Of a stretch of 64,000 nt of DNA, positions 1 to 11,299 are shown piece by piece (the first letter of the stretch is position 1; every line of letters starts with the position of its first letter). The position numbers and the translations under genes were made by a program. The DNA comes from Theocolax elegans. Its lineage: Eukaryota; Arthropoda; Insecta; Hymenoptera; Cerocephalidae. The notes below the pieces were generated by a model that was given only the letters and a program-made list of their open reading frames with translations, did not search any database and had not been told where the DNA came from. The DNA lies in contig CM047427.1 of assembly GCA_026168455.1 (NCBI GenBank), forward strand, positions 87,822,670 through 87,886,669, read 5' to 3'.

Positions 1-661
1 TTTTTCGCTTCGTACAAAGAAGCATTGAATAAGTGCATATTCCATTTTTCCTTAGTTTTTTTATACACACTTTATTACACTTATTAAATGTATATGTATA
101 ATACTGACTACTCTATAGGAACAACACAGGTGTAGATATTAATTAAATTTGTATACAAACAATGTATATAAAAGAAAATAATGTACATTTTGTAATAATC
201 AGAGAATGTTCATTGTATGATATTATTATTGTATGATGCGATTATTATATAAATTTATTCTTCTGAAAAATTATTTTTAATATGTATAATAATTAATATA
301 TTGTTTTATTAATAAAATATATATATATTTTAATAAATTTTGTTCGCTTATGATTTTAATACCTTTGCTAGCTTAAATAAGCTTATGATACGTAATTAAA
401 GAGTATACTACATATTATTTATTACAGATATGGAAGCTCTAACAAAAATTTTAATAAATCTATTTTCTCTTGTATTGTATTTTTTTACAAAAGCCTGAAT
501 ATGTTCACAAATATTTTAATTATTTTTTAATTTGCAACTTTTTGTGCAAACATAAAATTATTTGATTGCTAGACTATTTTCTAATCATTAATATTCAAAG
601 GCAACATGTTTTTTTCTTTGTATCACTTTTTTAGTTTCCAAGATTAGCTAGATGTGTAACA
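1..661. other. AT-rich non-coding stretch
   Basis: Very A/T-rich sequence with short poly-A and poly-T runs and a small TA tract near 317-330. I see no open frame of useful length, no tRNA-like B box and no dyad worth naming. Confidence 0.6.
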
Positions 662-779
662 AGTGGAAATCGCATGATTTTTCTGTATAAATATTAATAA
701 CTGCAGCTATCAATTAAATAAGTGGAAACTCGCATGGATTTTCTGTATAAATATTAATAACTACTGCTATCAATTAATA
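662..779. repeat. Two-unit tandem repeat, 59-bp unit
   Basis: Unit 1 (662-720) and unit 2 (721-779) both begin AGTGGAAA, share the core TTCTGTATAAATATTAATAA and end with CTATCAATTAA. They differ mainly by 1-base shifts in the GCATG region and by GCAG versus TACT. This is a simple local duplication with no coding content. Confidence 0.85.
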
Positions 780-3142
780 AAAAAATATGAATTTTTGTAT
801 TATTATTATTTATGGCTCTCGAAATTCATCTTGCAACTTAGCAGATCATTAATTATTGTTTAGTCAGGGCTATTTGTTCAATTAAACCGACAATAATAAA
901 TAGGTCATTAAAATTGCTCACAACATCATTGATCATGAGTCTAATAATAAAAAAATATCGATAATTAGCAATTTAAATTAGATTTAAAAACTTGTATTTT
1001 AAATAATTTTACAATTGCACAAGTAGCCGCTACGAGAAATTATTAATTATTGAAAATATGCAATTATCATCTTTCAATACCATGACTTTGCCACATATCG
1101 AAGGCTTTTAACGAAAGTAAGTTTATAATTGAACTAACCCATAAACGTTGCTCTAATTTGCTCATCTTGATGAATTAGAATTTAAAAAAAATGGGTTAAA
1201 ATCTTTAGAGTTATTCAGTTGCTCAATGGAAATGTGGCACAATATCCTATTAACTTTAAGAGTTGTGAGTTGTGTTATTAAATAGTAGCTTAGCGTGTGT
1301 CTTTATAAACTTCTCGAAAAAGTCTGATGCGAGTATAAAAGTTAGCGGAATTAAGCATTATACTTTTAATACTATTGTCTGAAGTTAAATAAAAAAATTA
1401 ATTTTTTTACAATTAACATTTTTTTTAATTGTATACCATTTGTTTTGAAACTATATAATTTTAATTTTACTAATATTTGTTATATAACGTATCACGTCGG
1501 AATATGACTATTATTCAAAATTTTATTGGTCAAATATATTGAAAAACACGCGTTCTATTTCATTTTTCTGTACTCCAGTTCGAATTATCCAACATTTCGC
1601 CTGCCACGTAGATATCGTAAAATAAAACGGCTAGAAGGGCAGAAAACGCCGAATGGAGGTTACAATTTCGGAACAACATTGAAAAGGTAGCGTGGGAAGT
1701 ATAGTATTACATATTTATATATCTCAGACCTATAAATGTACCCTTAGGAATACTTATACATTTTCAGAATGACCCGTTAACTTTGTTCAGTTTTTTTTTC
1801 GCTATAGGGCAAAATTAACATAACTCGTATGACTTCCATATAAATTTTTTTTGCATTATTCAACCAAATGTATCGTTTCATCTTTCATACCGCATTATTT
1901 AACAAGCATTGTAACAAGCTATTGTTTACATTACTACATATATTATTGTCAACAAGCTATTGACACAGAAACCTTAATTTTTAATAAATAAACTCGTAAA
2001 TGTTATTGTTTGTCAATAATTAGTGTATAAATGTATCAATATTGATGAAAAGATTAAACATTGTACATTTCGATGATTGCATTGATTATTCTTGTGCGTA
2101 TTGTATACACATGTAATACTTTGAGATAGTAATAATTGATTTTGGATTGATTAGATTTAAAATAGATTGGAAATTATGCACGAAATTGTAAAGGAAATGA
2201 TACAGTAATAGTCTCTTTCAGAGAGATTGATTATTATCCCGGAAAAAAATAACATTGAAAATATTTTTATTGTTAATAGCGTCCACGTGTATAATTATTT
2301 TTCGTTTCATGGTTTTGTTAATTAGAGTAGTTGACAATGAGAACATTTTTACAACAATGGTGAAAAAGTATTTATTTTGATAATCGCAATATTTGAGTGT
2401 AGAAAAATACCCGATCTAATACTATCGGATAAAGAACGCAGTGAGAAAAAGGTACGTACGCTACTAAATTTTCGAAAGTGTAATTTCGCTAATTGAAAGC
2501 ATTCAATTTGTAACAGAGCAACCATACACTTCGCTCACATGTTAAAACAAAGCACGCAATTAAAATCTATTAATAGCGAATGTATAACCTCGATCTTCCA
2601 TGCACGCGTCTCATACTTTATTTATCGTCCAATCATCCATCGGACTTGGTAATTTTTGTACTCATTAATTATTTTAAACTGATGTTCCTTTATTAATTAC
2701 GGTAAATCATTTTTAAATCGTTTAACATCCAATAAAAATGTCAAGCGAAATCGTTTGTATTTCAAGTGGTAAAGGAGAAACGATTATTTCGTTTAAATTT
2801 GATTGTCAAAGGGTAGTATCTACGCGTGAATTTTAATTTTGTACATTTCATTGTGGAACGTTTCCTACGGATGATTAAATAATTAATAAAAATAATATAA
2901 TTTTATGACGATGTTATAATTAGAAGTGAAAAAATTATGTACCAAAAATATCATCTACAATTTTTTCCGCGCGATTACAAGCGACATACAAATTCTCTAT
3001 AGAGCAGTAAATCATAACAAATAGACTTTTGCGTATATATCACAGCCCATTTCGAAAACAAGTAAGATAAAACAAAAATCGCAGCGTCAGAAAGAGAACT
3101 GGATCATTATTTATCTAGTGGCTAGTGCAAGCGAGGGAAAGA

Positions 3143-3146
<4 letters not shown>
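780..3146. other. AT-rich non-coding stretch
   Basis: No credible exon or RNA gene. A slightly CG-containing segment lies near 1550-1690 and a dispersed one near 2400-2620. Neither has a dyad or an open frame that I can defend. Confidence 0.55.

Positions 3147-3192
<46 letters not shown>
3147..3192. repeat. (GA)n microsatellite
   Basis: About 22 GA units, uninterrupted, preceded by the purine-rich imperfect stretch GAGGGAAAGAGAGG. Confidence 0.97.
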
Positions 3193-3193
<1 letters not shown>

Positions 3194-4929
3194 AAAAAAG
3201 GATAGGTAGCTTTAGTCGTCACTCATATAACGAGCTATCGCGTGAACTGTCGCGACGTTAAGAAGACAAAGGAGGGGGACTCTGTTGCTTCCGTTACTTA
3301 CAGGCCTGCACTGTTGGATGAATGGTCGAATCGAGGGGTTGGATAAGCTTTGTTGCGCTCTTTCTTTCTCCCTTTTTGGCTATTATATACACCCGGTGAA
3401 GGTGGATGATACGCGTGAGAGATTTTTTCTTTTTTTTTTACTTTCCGACTTTCCTTTTGTTCATCCATCTTTTAATAGTTAATAATTTTTCCTTTCCTTT
3501 TGTTTTTGCTACATTAATATTTTTAATACGAATTGCTTGCCTATATAGGTATATACAGGGTTTGTTTTAAGAGGAAGATTTGAATCGATCGAGGTTGCGT
3601 TTCGGTATAAGAGAAATGGAAATTATAGTGCTGCGTTGTATTCGGTTTGAATTATGGTTAGTGTTATTGTTGGTACTTTGTATTAGAATAGAGAATTATG
3701 GAACTGTTGCCAATTTTAGTTTCGTCGGTTTCTTGGGGATAAATGATTGTAAGTTTTTCTTCTCGGACGGTATAAATAATGTTTATAGTACAAACGTCTT
3801 AATTACAAGTCTAATAATACAGTGATATAACGAAGCCTACTTGATTCGGGTACACATTTTTAGATAATATTCGAGCATACATTTATACTAAAGAAAAGCG
3901 GATCAACTGTCTTTAAGATGCAACTCATTCAATATTTACTTTTACTAGATTTAATTATAAACGAAACGCTTATATAATTGCAATAAAAATGACAATTAAC
4001 ATTATTTTCACACGGCGTGTATTATTAATATTCGTAATAATGTTATAATATCGATCTTATTAATCTTACTGGAAATAGCTGCAAGCGATCAATATTTTAT
4101 TTTATTCAAGGAATTATAATAAACAGACGGATAGATTATTTGTATTACTTGCAATATAATAGTAATAATGAGACAGTTAACGATAAATATAACTTTACAA
4201 AATATAAAAACACAAACTTTACGAATAGCGTCGCAAAATTTTTCCCTTTTAATCCAAGTAAATATACTTATTCAATTTTAATTTTTCTAATTTAACTTAG
4301 GAAATAACAATTACGAGAAAAGTTTCAACGTAAATTCTTACAACAATGTGAATTGATATAAGTCAATAAGTACAGTATCAACTTTTATGCGCAACATTTT
4401 TATAAATCGTACGTATATGCAATATACCGAAACTTTAAAATAATATCAATATTTCAAAAAATCCAGACGGGAAGATAAAAGTTTTGAAATACACGTCGTT
4501 ATTATATTACGCGAGGTATAAAAGTATAACGATAACTTTTATATATATAAACAATGCCTCTTTTTTTTAACAGTAATATCGTATTATACGAATTTTCGCA
4601 TAAAAATAATAATAATTATAATTTTACGTTTTGTGCAACTTGCGCTTTAATAAATGTGAAACATATCGTCGAACTTTTTTGCGAGTAAATATATACAAAC
4701 ATAAGAGGAGTATAGGTTTATCGAATTACAGCCAGCCTTGTGATGATTTTTCATTAAATATAAACAAATTGTACGTCAAAACAAACAAACAAAAACAAAG
4801 AAAAAAAATAACAAAAATTCCATGACACGTCTATGAACAAATCTTTATATTAAATGTACTTAACGATTTAAAAAGTCTTTTTCACAGCTCGTTTACAAAT
4901 CACCATTGTCACGAGAATTTCGTCAGTAA
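3193..4929. other. AT-rich non-coding stretch
   Basis: Short open frames near 3285-3482 and 3580-3825 have no recognisable domain or splice context and consist of hydrophobic or low-complexity residues. I see no RNA gene. Confidence 0.55.
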
Positions 4930-5110
4930 GCAAAACTAAGTGTACATGAAAACCTCCGGTCGTTCCTCTAATATTTTTTTCTCTCGATCAACGCGCGCGC
5001 AGTAGTGTGACGTCAGCGAAAATTCCGTGTGACCGGGTTAGATAATACACTGCGAGAGCACGCTGTGTCGATGATATTCAATTTCTCTACACCGGGAGCT
5101 ACGAGAGAAA
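4930..5110. promoter_or_regulatory. CpG-containing patch with a consensus CRE (TGACGTCA)
   Basis: The patch breaks a long AT-rich run. It contains ACGCGCGCGC (about 4991-5000) and an exact palindromic TGACGTCA at 5008-5015, the consensus site for CREB/ATF-type bZIP proteins. No gene start can be placed next to it. The motif is seen directly; a regulatory role is inferred, since an 8-bp motif can arise by chance in 64 kb. Confidence 0.3.
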
Positions 5111-8100
5111 AAAAAATACCGAACAATCTTTATTTTTTGGGTAGTTTTTTAAATTTGCATGAGAAAGAAACTTTTTTTTCATCGATAAAATAGTTGCTTG
5201 TTCTAAATGCAATTTATTTTGCGTGTTTAGACGAGAAAAAAAATAAAGGAGAGAGGAATTGAATTTGACTTTGGTTGTTACCGCATCGCAAACATTTGAT
5301 CAAATGAAAGGTTTTATTATTTTTTTCTACGTTTTTTCACTAGTTTACGATGATCGCTCGATAACTTTGTTTGGATTTATGGGCTTTTAGTCTATTGCAT
5401 TTCACTATCATTGGTTTTCAAACTGATGATTCTTTTTTTTTAATTTTACTGAATTTGATACTCTAAATTTGAGGTACTACGTGTTCCCTTTTTTGTAATT
5501 TTACTTTAATTGCAGTACGAAATAGAATACGAAAAAGGTATTTTTGAATTGATGGATTGTACGGTGTTTTATTCCTAAACTTTGAGCGAAACTTTTATTC
5601 TGAAAAAAAGTAATTTTCTTGTTACCTTGATAAGGACAGTGATGAAATTCTACTCTAAAATATCGTTATTTCACTCTGAAGAAATTGAATTTACCTTCAT
5701 CCAATTTCCTCAAGATAAACTTGATTAAAATGTTTTTTTTTTCTTTAAAGTTTTTAATCTTTTAGGCTTAGATGATCAGTGAAATTAAATTATGAAAATT
5801 TAGTATCCTGAGATAGGTATATACATATATATATATATATACCATCTAAACTTTTAGACTAATGTCTTGTACAATTAAACATGTCGGTTTAAATGGCGAT
5901 TAGAATAAATTATGATTTTATTTGCTGGAATAATTAAATGTGACAATAAATTTAAATAATTTGCCGATTCGTTCAATCTTTCGTAATTAAGTATTTTACT
6001 ATATTAATTGTACATTAACAGCAAAAACTTATAAAAAATAAATTATATTTCCATAATTAAGTGAACTAATTAGCTTCACTTTTCTTGAGAAAAAGCCTGA
6101 ACAGCAACAAATTCTAATATACCCAACTCAAAAGCTCTATAATAGTTCACAAACAGGGTCAAGCAGAACTAACGAAACTCTACCATATAACAACACAATA
6201 ATTGAATTTCCATCGAGTTTTATTGAAATTAAAATGAATAATTACTCTGTAAATTAATTACATCACCACTTTTTTTGTATAAAATGTAATACGAATTAAA
6301 CGAATAAAGAAAAAAAATTCAAATTCACATTGCAATTAGTTTCATTAATTTTAATTCACCCTGTGTACCTCTCTCTTGGAATCTGATAATTCAACAAATG
6401 AGATTATTTCCCCCGACACATTATTAAAGAGTGTTAAATGCAGCGAAAGATAAATAGTAAGTGCGTTTTGAAGCAAGATTTTGATTTCAAGTTAACTGGT
6501 TAATTGTGTTTGCTTGATAAAAAAAAATAAGTCAAATAATACGTTGTTTAACATCAATTAATAATAACTATATAATGTTTGACTCTGGATTATATACCGG
6601 TAATTTTTTCGTTATCCAATTATCATGTAAGTAAAAATACTAAATTGAATTCTGCAATTCTACATGAAGCTGATACACTGTTACATTTGATTAAACAATA
6701 TTCAACGATACAAAACACATTTAATAATTATCTTTGAAACTTAAATCAACATAGATGTTGGAAGTACGATATTGATGTTAAGTGTATAGCTTTCACCGCT
6801 AAATCTAATTGCGATACGAGTTATAATCGTGTTAGAAAATGCGTTTTCTCGCGATCGATAAATCACAAATATAGACTAGGATGTAGAAATGTAAATATAA
6901 ATAATGTAAATGCCTTTAAATAAAATTACAATTGCGGATATTGATGAAATATTATTTTATGCTTTAGATACTGTAGCTATGCAGGAAGTATTCATTCTAG
7001 TTTAAAGACTACGAAGTTGATTAAATTTACTCAGTCAAGTCTGAGCACACACAAAATTAATCCTCAATTAAATTATCGTTCCTCTGCAGATTTTAATAAT
7101 ATTTGATGTTCTTAACATATAACTACGTATACGTATATAACTTGTCGCCCTGAAATAAGAGATTTAAACAATAAAAACAATTATATTTTATGATAATTTT
7201 CATTAAACTTTATTAAATTTTCTAATCCGCAGCTTATGTAACTTATTCTCATGACCTTAATATCACGAAGCTTTGAAAATAACTTCATTAACAGACGTAC
7301 AAAAAAATCGAAAGATTTAGTATATAAAAAAAAATAATGAAGCAGTATTCAAAATTGTATGTAAATACTTATAATAAAAAAATGTATAGTCGTGCAAACA
7401 CCGCGTAATTCAATAACTCGCGCATGTATCCCTCGTTTCTTTTTTTTAATAAGGAAATCATTAGTTTGAATAAAGTAGCATACTTGATCTCAAAGTGACT
7501 ATATGAATTTAGTTATTACCGTTACTTAACTTGACATCATAATTTATACGTTGACGTTTCAATACATCCGAACGAAAAAATACGCGTTTGGCATTATAAT
7601 TTTAACCATCTCAACGCAGAATGTATAGAGATTAATGTAATCTTATTACATTATTTGTATTGCTAACCAACACACCGTGGTTAGCGATTACATATTTGCT
7701 TACAAAAATGAATGAAAAATGAGAGGATTTGGTATGTCAATAATATATACGTAAGATTATTATAAATTTAACAACCTCCGAGAAAATTATCGATTATTAC
7801 CTTGACAGAAAGCTCATTAAGCTTGCGACTATGCTTACAAACTTGCAGCCAGATAAAACAAGATAATACTTTCTTTAGCTTTGTTAAAACAAGTTTGTTC
7901 TTTCTTATTCAACGTGTTTACTATTTTAAGTTTGTCTTACAAATCTTGTCTACTGGTGATAAAAAAATTCGTGTAATTATCTTTCTTTCCAATTTATTTG
8001 TATACTTTCGAGCCTCTTTTAATGTTTAAAATACTAGCATACAATTTTAAATAATCAACGTACATTTTAAAAAAATATAAATATTTAACATTTAACGTAT

Positions 8101-8695
8101 AGCACTATCATATTTAATAAAATGAATGTTTAACGACTGCTTTATGCCTATTAATATCTGTGATTTAAACCTAAATTTTACGTTTGGTTAAATGAAGTGT
8201 ATCAAATAGCCTTAATATAAGTCTTTCAACTGAAGTAGCAATAATAATATAAATGTCATACCACTTTACTTATGTTCATGACAGAGTAAAACACTTTTTA
8301 TGGAGTAGTTTAAATAATTGCTGATTAAATAGTTTCTTTAGTATGCAGAAATGCCTTAAGCGGTCATCTAATAAGTTAGTAATAATCATAAAATTTCTAG
8401 ACAGTCGTATTAATTAAATCACCAGTCCGAATCTAAATTTACAGTTCACGTCTAGTGAATCTAAGTTTATTTGAGTTTATTGTTCGAATAATTTTACGAT
8501 ACACATATATTAAATAACATTTTTTTACGAGTTTACGAGTAATTAGATTTCTAGTTTTAAGAAAATGTATCTTAAGAAATTTTCGTTACCTTGACTTCTA
8601 ATGCTAACCCACAATTAGTTTCAAATCAATTTTAAATCCCATAATATCCAACCCACAAAGAAAAATAGAACGAATACAACTATTTTTAAAGCATG

Positions 8696-8698
<3 letters not shown>
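5111..8698. other. AT-rich non-coding stretch
   Basis: More than 3.5 kb of A/T-dominated DNA with a short (TA)n near 5822-5840. The frame at 7802-8029 has no recognisable feature. I see no dyad, RNA gene or mobile-element ends. Confidence 0.6.

Positions 8699-8754
<56 letters not shown>
8699..8754. repeat. (TA)28 microsatellite
   Basis: Uninterrupted TA dinucleotide tract directly upstream of a CpG-rich patch; self-complementary and able to extrude as a cruciform. Confidence 0.97.
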
Positions 8755-8756
<2 letters not shown>

Positions 8757-8774
8757 TATATATTATATAGACAC

Positions 8775-9125
8775 CGCGGTAGGTAAAAGCTAAACTAAGA
8801 TTCCCCACTCCAGTATACGCCGTTAAATTTAGACGCGAGATGTGTGTCTCTTTCTCGTAAGGGAGGGAATTTCATTACCGTGCCTTCCGGCGAAGAAAAG
8901 GCCTTCGAAGAGATAAAGTTGCCGCGCCCCCGCAAGTCATTTAATTACCGAGCGTAAAAAAAATACCGCGATACAGTTTCCACCCCCGCGAACGACAGTG
9001 TCACCTGGAGATCGTGTCTATCGGGCTTGGTAGATTTTATACGAGGGTGGATACGCGCGCGCGCGCGCCATTTAACGGGACGTTAACTTGGAAAAAAAGG
9101 GGTGAGGGAAACTACGATAGGGGGT
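8775..9125. other. CpG-rich patch between (TA)n and (TTC)n
   Basis: Clearly higher G+C than its flanks, with many CG dinucleotides (for example GCCGCGCCCCCGC near 8921-8933 and a (CG)n run at 9054-9068). It contains no supported open frame. Patches like this can mark promoters or conserved non-coding elements; that is inference. Confidence 0.4.
9054..9068. repeat. (CG)n alternating tract
   Basis: 15 bases of strictly alternating C and G, a classical Z-DNA-forming composition, inside the CpG-rich patch. Confidence 0.9.
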
Positions 9126-9156
9126 TAAGTTTTTGACTTTTGTGATCGCTCGTTCT

Positions 9157-9188
9157 CTTCTTCTTCTTCTTCTTCTTCTTCTACTTCT
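9157..9188. repeat. (TTC)n microsatellite
   Basis: Pyrimidine-only TTC array with one interruption (CTACTTC) at its end. It explains the poly-leucine frame that reads through this point. Confidence 0.93.
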
Positions 9189-9789
9189 TTTTGTCGAGGT
9201 TAACGATACCTTTTTTTATTTCGTTGTACCAAGTATAACTGAGTTTATGAAGTTAGATGTTGTAAAGGGTTTGCGCTATATATTTCGTTTTATTGGGTGG
9301 CTATTTTATTTAGATATTATTTTTAATTACATAAATGCGTATTAGTTCATTTAAAATGAAAACTATACGGATTTTTCTAGGTGATTTTTATTTCTTGATT
9401 AATTGGACAAAAAGATACGAGGGCGTATAATTTATTTAATATCTTCAACCGTCGAGTTTTTCTTGTATTTATTTTTACTTGAAAATGGTGACTTGACAAC
9501 GTCTGTTGAGTCCTTTGAGAGAAAGATTTTCAGGAGAGAATATACCATGTTCAAAGCTACGTAAAGTTCTATCATCCCATTTATTTACTCAACTTTCATC
9601 ACACTATTTCTATATACCTGTATATTCTCCCTGAGTTAGGAAAAGTAAAATTATATTTACAATTCTAAAACTTAAAAGTTTCTAATTAAATTTTAAATTT
9701 AACATTTTCTATACAAATTTGATTCACCGCCAGAGGTCCTTCATTTTTAGTCAATTATTATTTCTATATTTCTCAGAAAACATTTACAG
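9189..9789. other. AT-rich non-coding stretch
   Basis: Nothing recognisable; A/T-dominated with no dyads or open frames. Confidence 0.55.
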
Positions 9790-9843
9790 ATAATAATAAT
9801 AATAATGATAATAATGATAATAACAATAATAATAGTAATAATA
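9790..9843. repeat. Imperfect (AAT)n microsatellite
   Basis: TAA/ATA triplets interrupted by single G or C substitutions (ATGATAATAATGATAA). Confidence 0.9.
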
Positions 9844-10739
9844 AAAAAGATGATTTATATTATTCGAGCAATTTCAATTTATTAATGGTACTTGTACAGG
9901 CATTTCGCGTGTATTACATTTAATTAACTCCACAACGACCTAATTATTAATTGTTTATATTCATAATTTAATTTGATAATCTACATTAATAACGTTAAAT
10001 AATTGATAAGTTTACCGAGTTTATTATAAATTTAACACGCGGAAAATTAATTAAGTTGCCCGGTATAAGTAAGAGACGTTTTTTCTTTCATTTCTGTTCA
10101 CTTTTATATTTAAATCACAAATATTACCTTGATATCAAAAAACTATTTTTTCGTTCGGTATGCAACCTATTTGCGAGCAGATTATTCTTAAACCCACATA
10201 GCGTTATTAGATCAAACAAAAAAATCATTTGTTAATTTGAAATTATAATTAAAGAATGCTTTAAGTATCTGATTAACGTGTATATAAAAAATAAAATAAA
10301 ACAATAAACAACAGTTTAATAACGATCGATCCCCCTTCGGTTATGGAAATCGACTACGTACATTTGCATTCAAAATCAAATATTCGAAATATTCTTTTAG
10401 ATATAGTATATTGGAATTTTTATACTTGAATTTTTATTAAACGTGGTCTTTGAATTAGGATATGAATTTCAAATTTCCGAAACAAACAGTATAGTAAATT
10501 ATTTATGATTTTCCGGGAAAATTTAGTTAATATTGCAGTCCATAAGAATAAGGTAAATAACAAATATTACAAATTTTGTTGTGCAAGAAATATAGTTAAT
10601 AATCACTTTCTATCCAGAGGTTTTTCAGCGAAACTGTTAATCCGAAATGTCTGCATAAACCAGATAGCTATGCGGTAGAGGTGACAAAAAAGGTAAACCA
10701 TATTAGAGCCAAACGCATCTATAATTCAAAGGATTGAAA
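9844..10739. other. AT-rich non-coding stretch
   Basis: No supported feature. A GCGGTAGAGGTGACA segment near 10670 leads into the GC-rich patch that follows. Confidence 0.55.
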
Positions 10740-10925
10740 ATAAAATCAGTAGCCGTGGCGCCTATATTCTCACCTCCCCCTCCCCTTGACTCACTGACTC
10801 AGTGACTCTCCCCCTCTAAAAGCTTTTCGCAAAGTTGCAAGGTGCGAAGCATCTAGGAGGAGCTTTTACGGTGCTCCATTAAAGCCTCGTAGCTTCTCCT
10901 ACCTCGAAAACTACGAGGCTGCACA
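10740..10925. promoter_or_regulatory. Cluster of dyads with paired AP-1 sites
   Basis: Two exact TGACTCA motifs (10787-10793 and 10795-10801) overlap a 15-bp dyad TCACTGA-C-TCAGTGA (10791-10805). Next come the palindrome AAAAGCTTTT (10818-10827), a short hairpin GGAGC/GCTCC (10859-10877) and a perfect 10-bp hairpin AGCCTCGTAG/CTACGAGGCT (10883-10892 and 10911-10920). TGACTCA is the consensus for Jun/Fos-type bZIP dimers. No gene start is identifiable nearby, so the target is unknown. The dyads are seen directly; enhancer function is inference. Confidence 0.4.
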
Positions 10926-11039
10926 TCATGTTTAATAATGAAAGGCAAACCTCACCCACTCTTATATATGTATATATCTATATACACACATAGATATATC
11001 TATGTATAGAGGTAAGTCATGGAGATGTATATACATATA

Positions 11040-11251
11040 CGAACCTGAAGGTGTGCAGGGTGTCCTCGCGGCCTCTACGAGATCCTCGCGACTCCCAGGC
11101 GGTGCTTCTAGCATGGCTGCGTTACTCGTCGATGTTTTAACGCACAGCAGGCTCAGCGCTGAAACAGCCCACGGGAAATTTATTGTGCGTGCGGCTCGTA
11201 ATGTCATTGCAAGTGTTCATTATGCACCGGACGCTAAACTTCACTCAGAAC
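11040..11251. other. GC-rich patch with open frames on both strands
   Basis: A frame is open on the + strand from 11002 to 11310 and on the - strand from 11207 to 10962. Translations show no known domain. The + frame ends in low-complexity residues encoded by the adjacent (TA)n. A GTATGT donor-like sequence begins at 11252, but the upstream side has no pyrimidine-rich acceptor, so I do not call an exon. It could also be a conserved non-coding element. Confidence 0.2.
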
Positions 11252-11290
11252 GGTATGTATATATATATATATATACGTATATACATACAC
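11252..11290. repeat. TA-rich alternating tract
   Basis: GTATGTATATATATATATAT followed by ACGTATATACATACAC: alternating purine-pyrimidine, partly self-complementary. Confidence 0.8.
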
Positions 11291-11299
11291 ACGCGTGTT

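Noticed and set aside
4728..4745. ACAGCCAGCCTTGTGATGA resembles the middle of the miR-2/13 family
   Set aside because: The seed region (ATCACAG) does not match, and no hairpin forms with the flanks.
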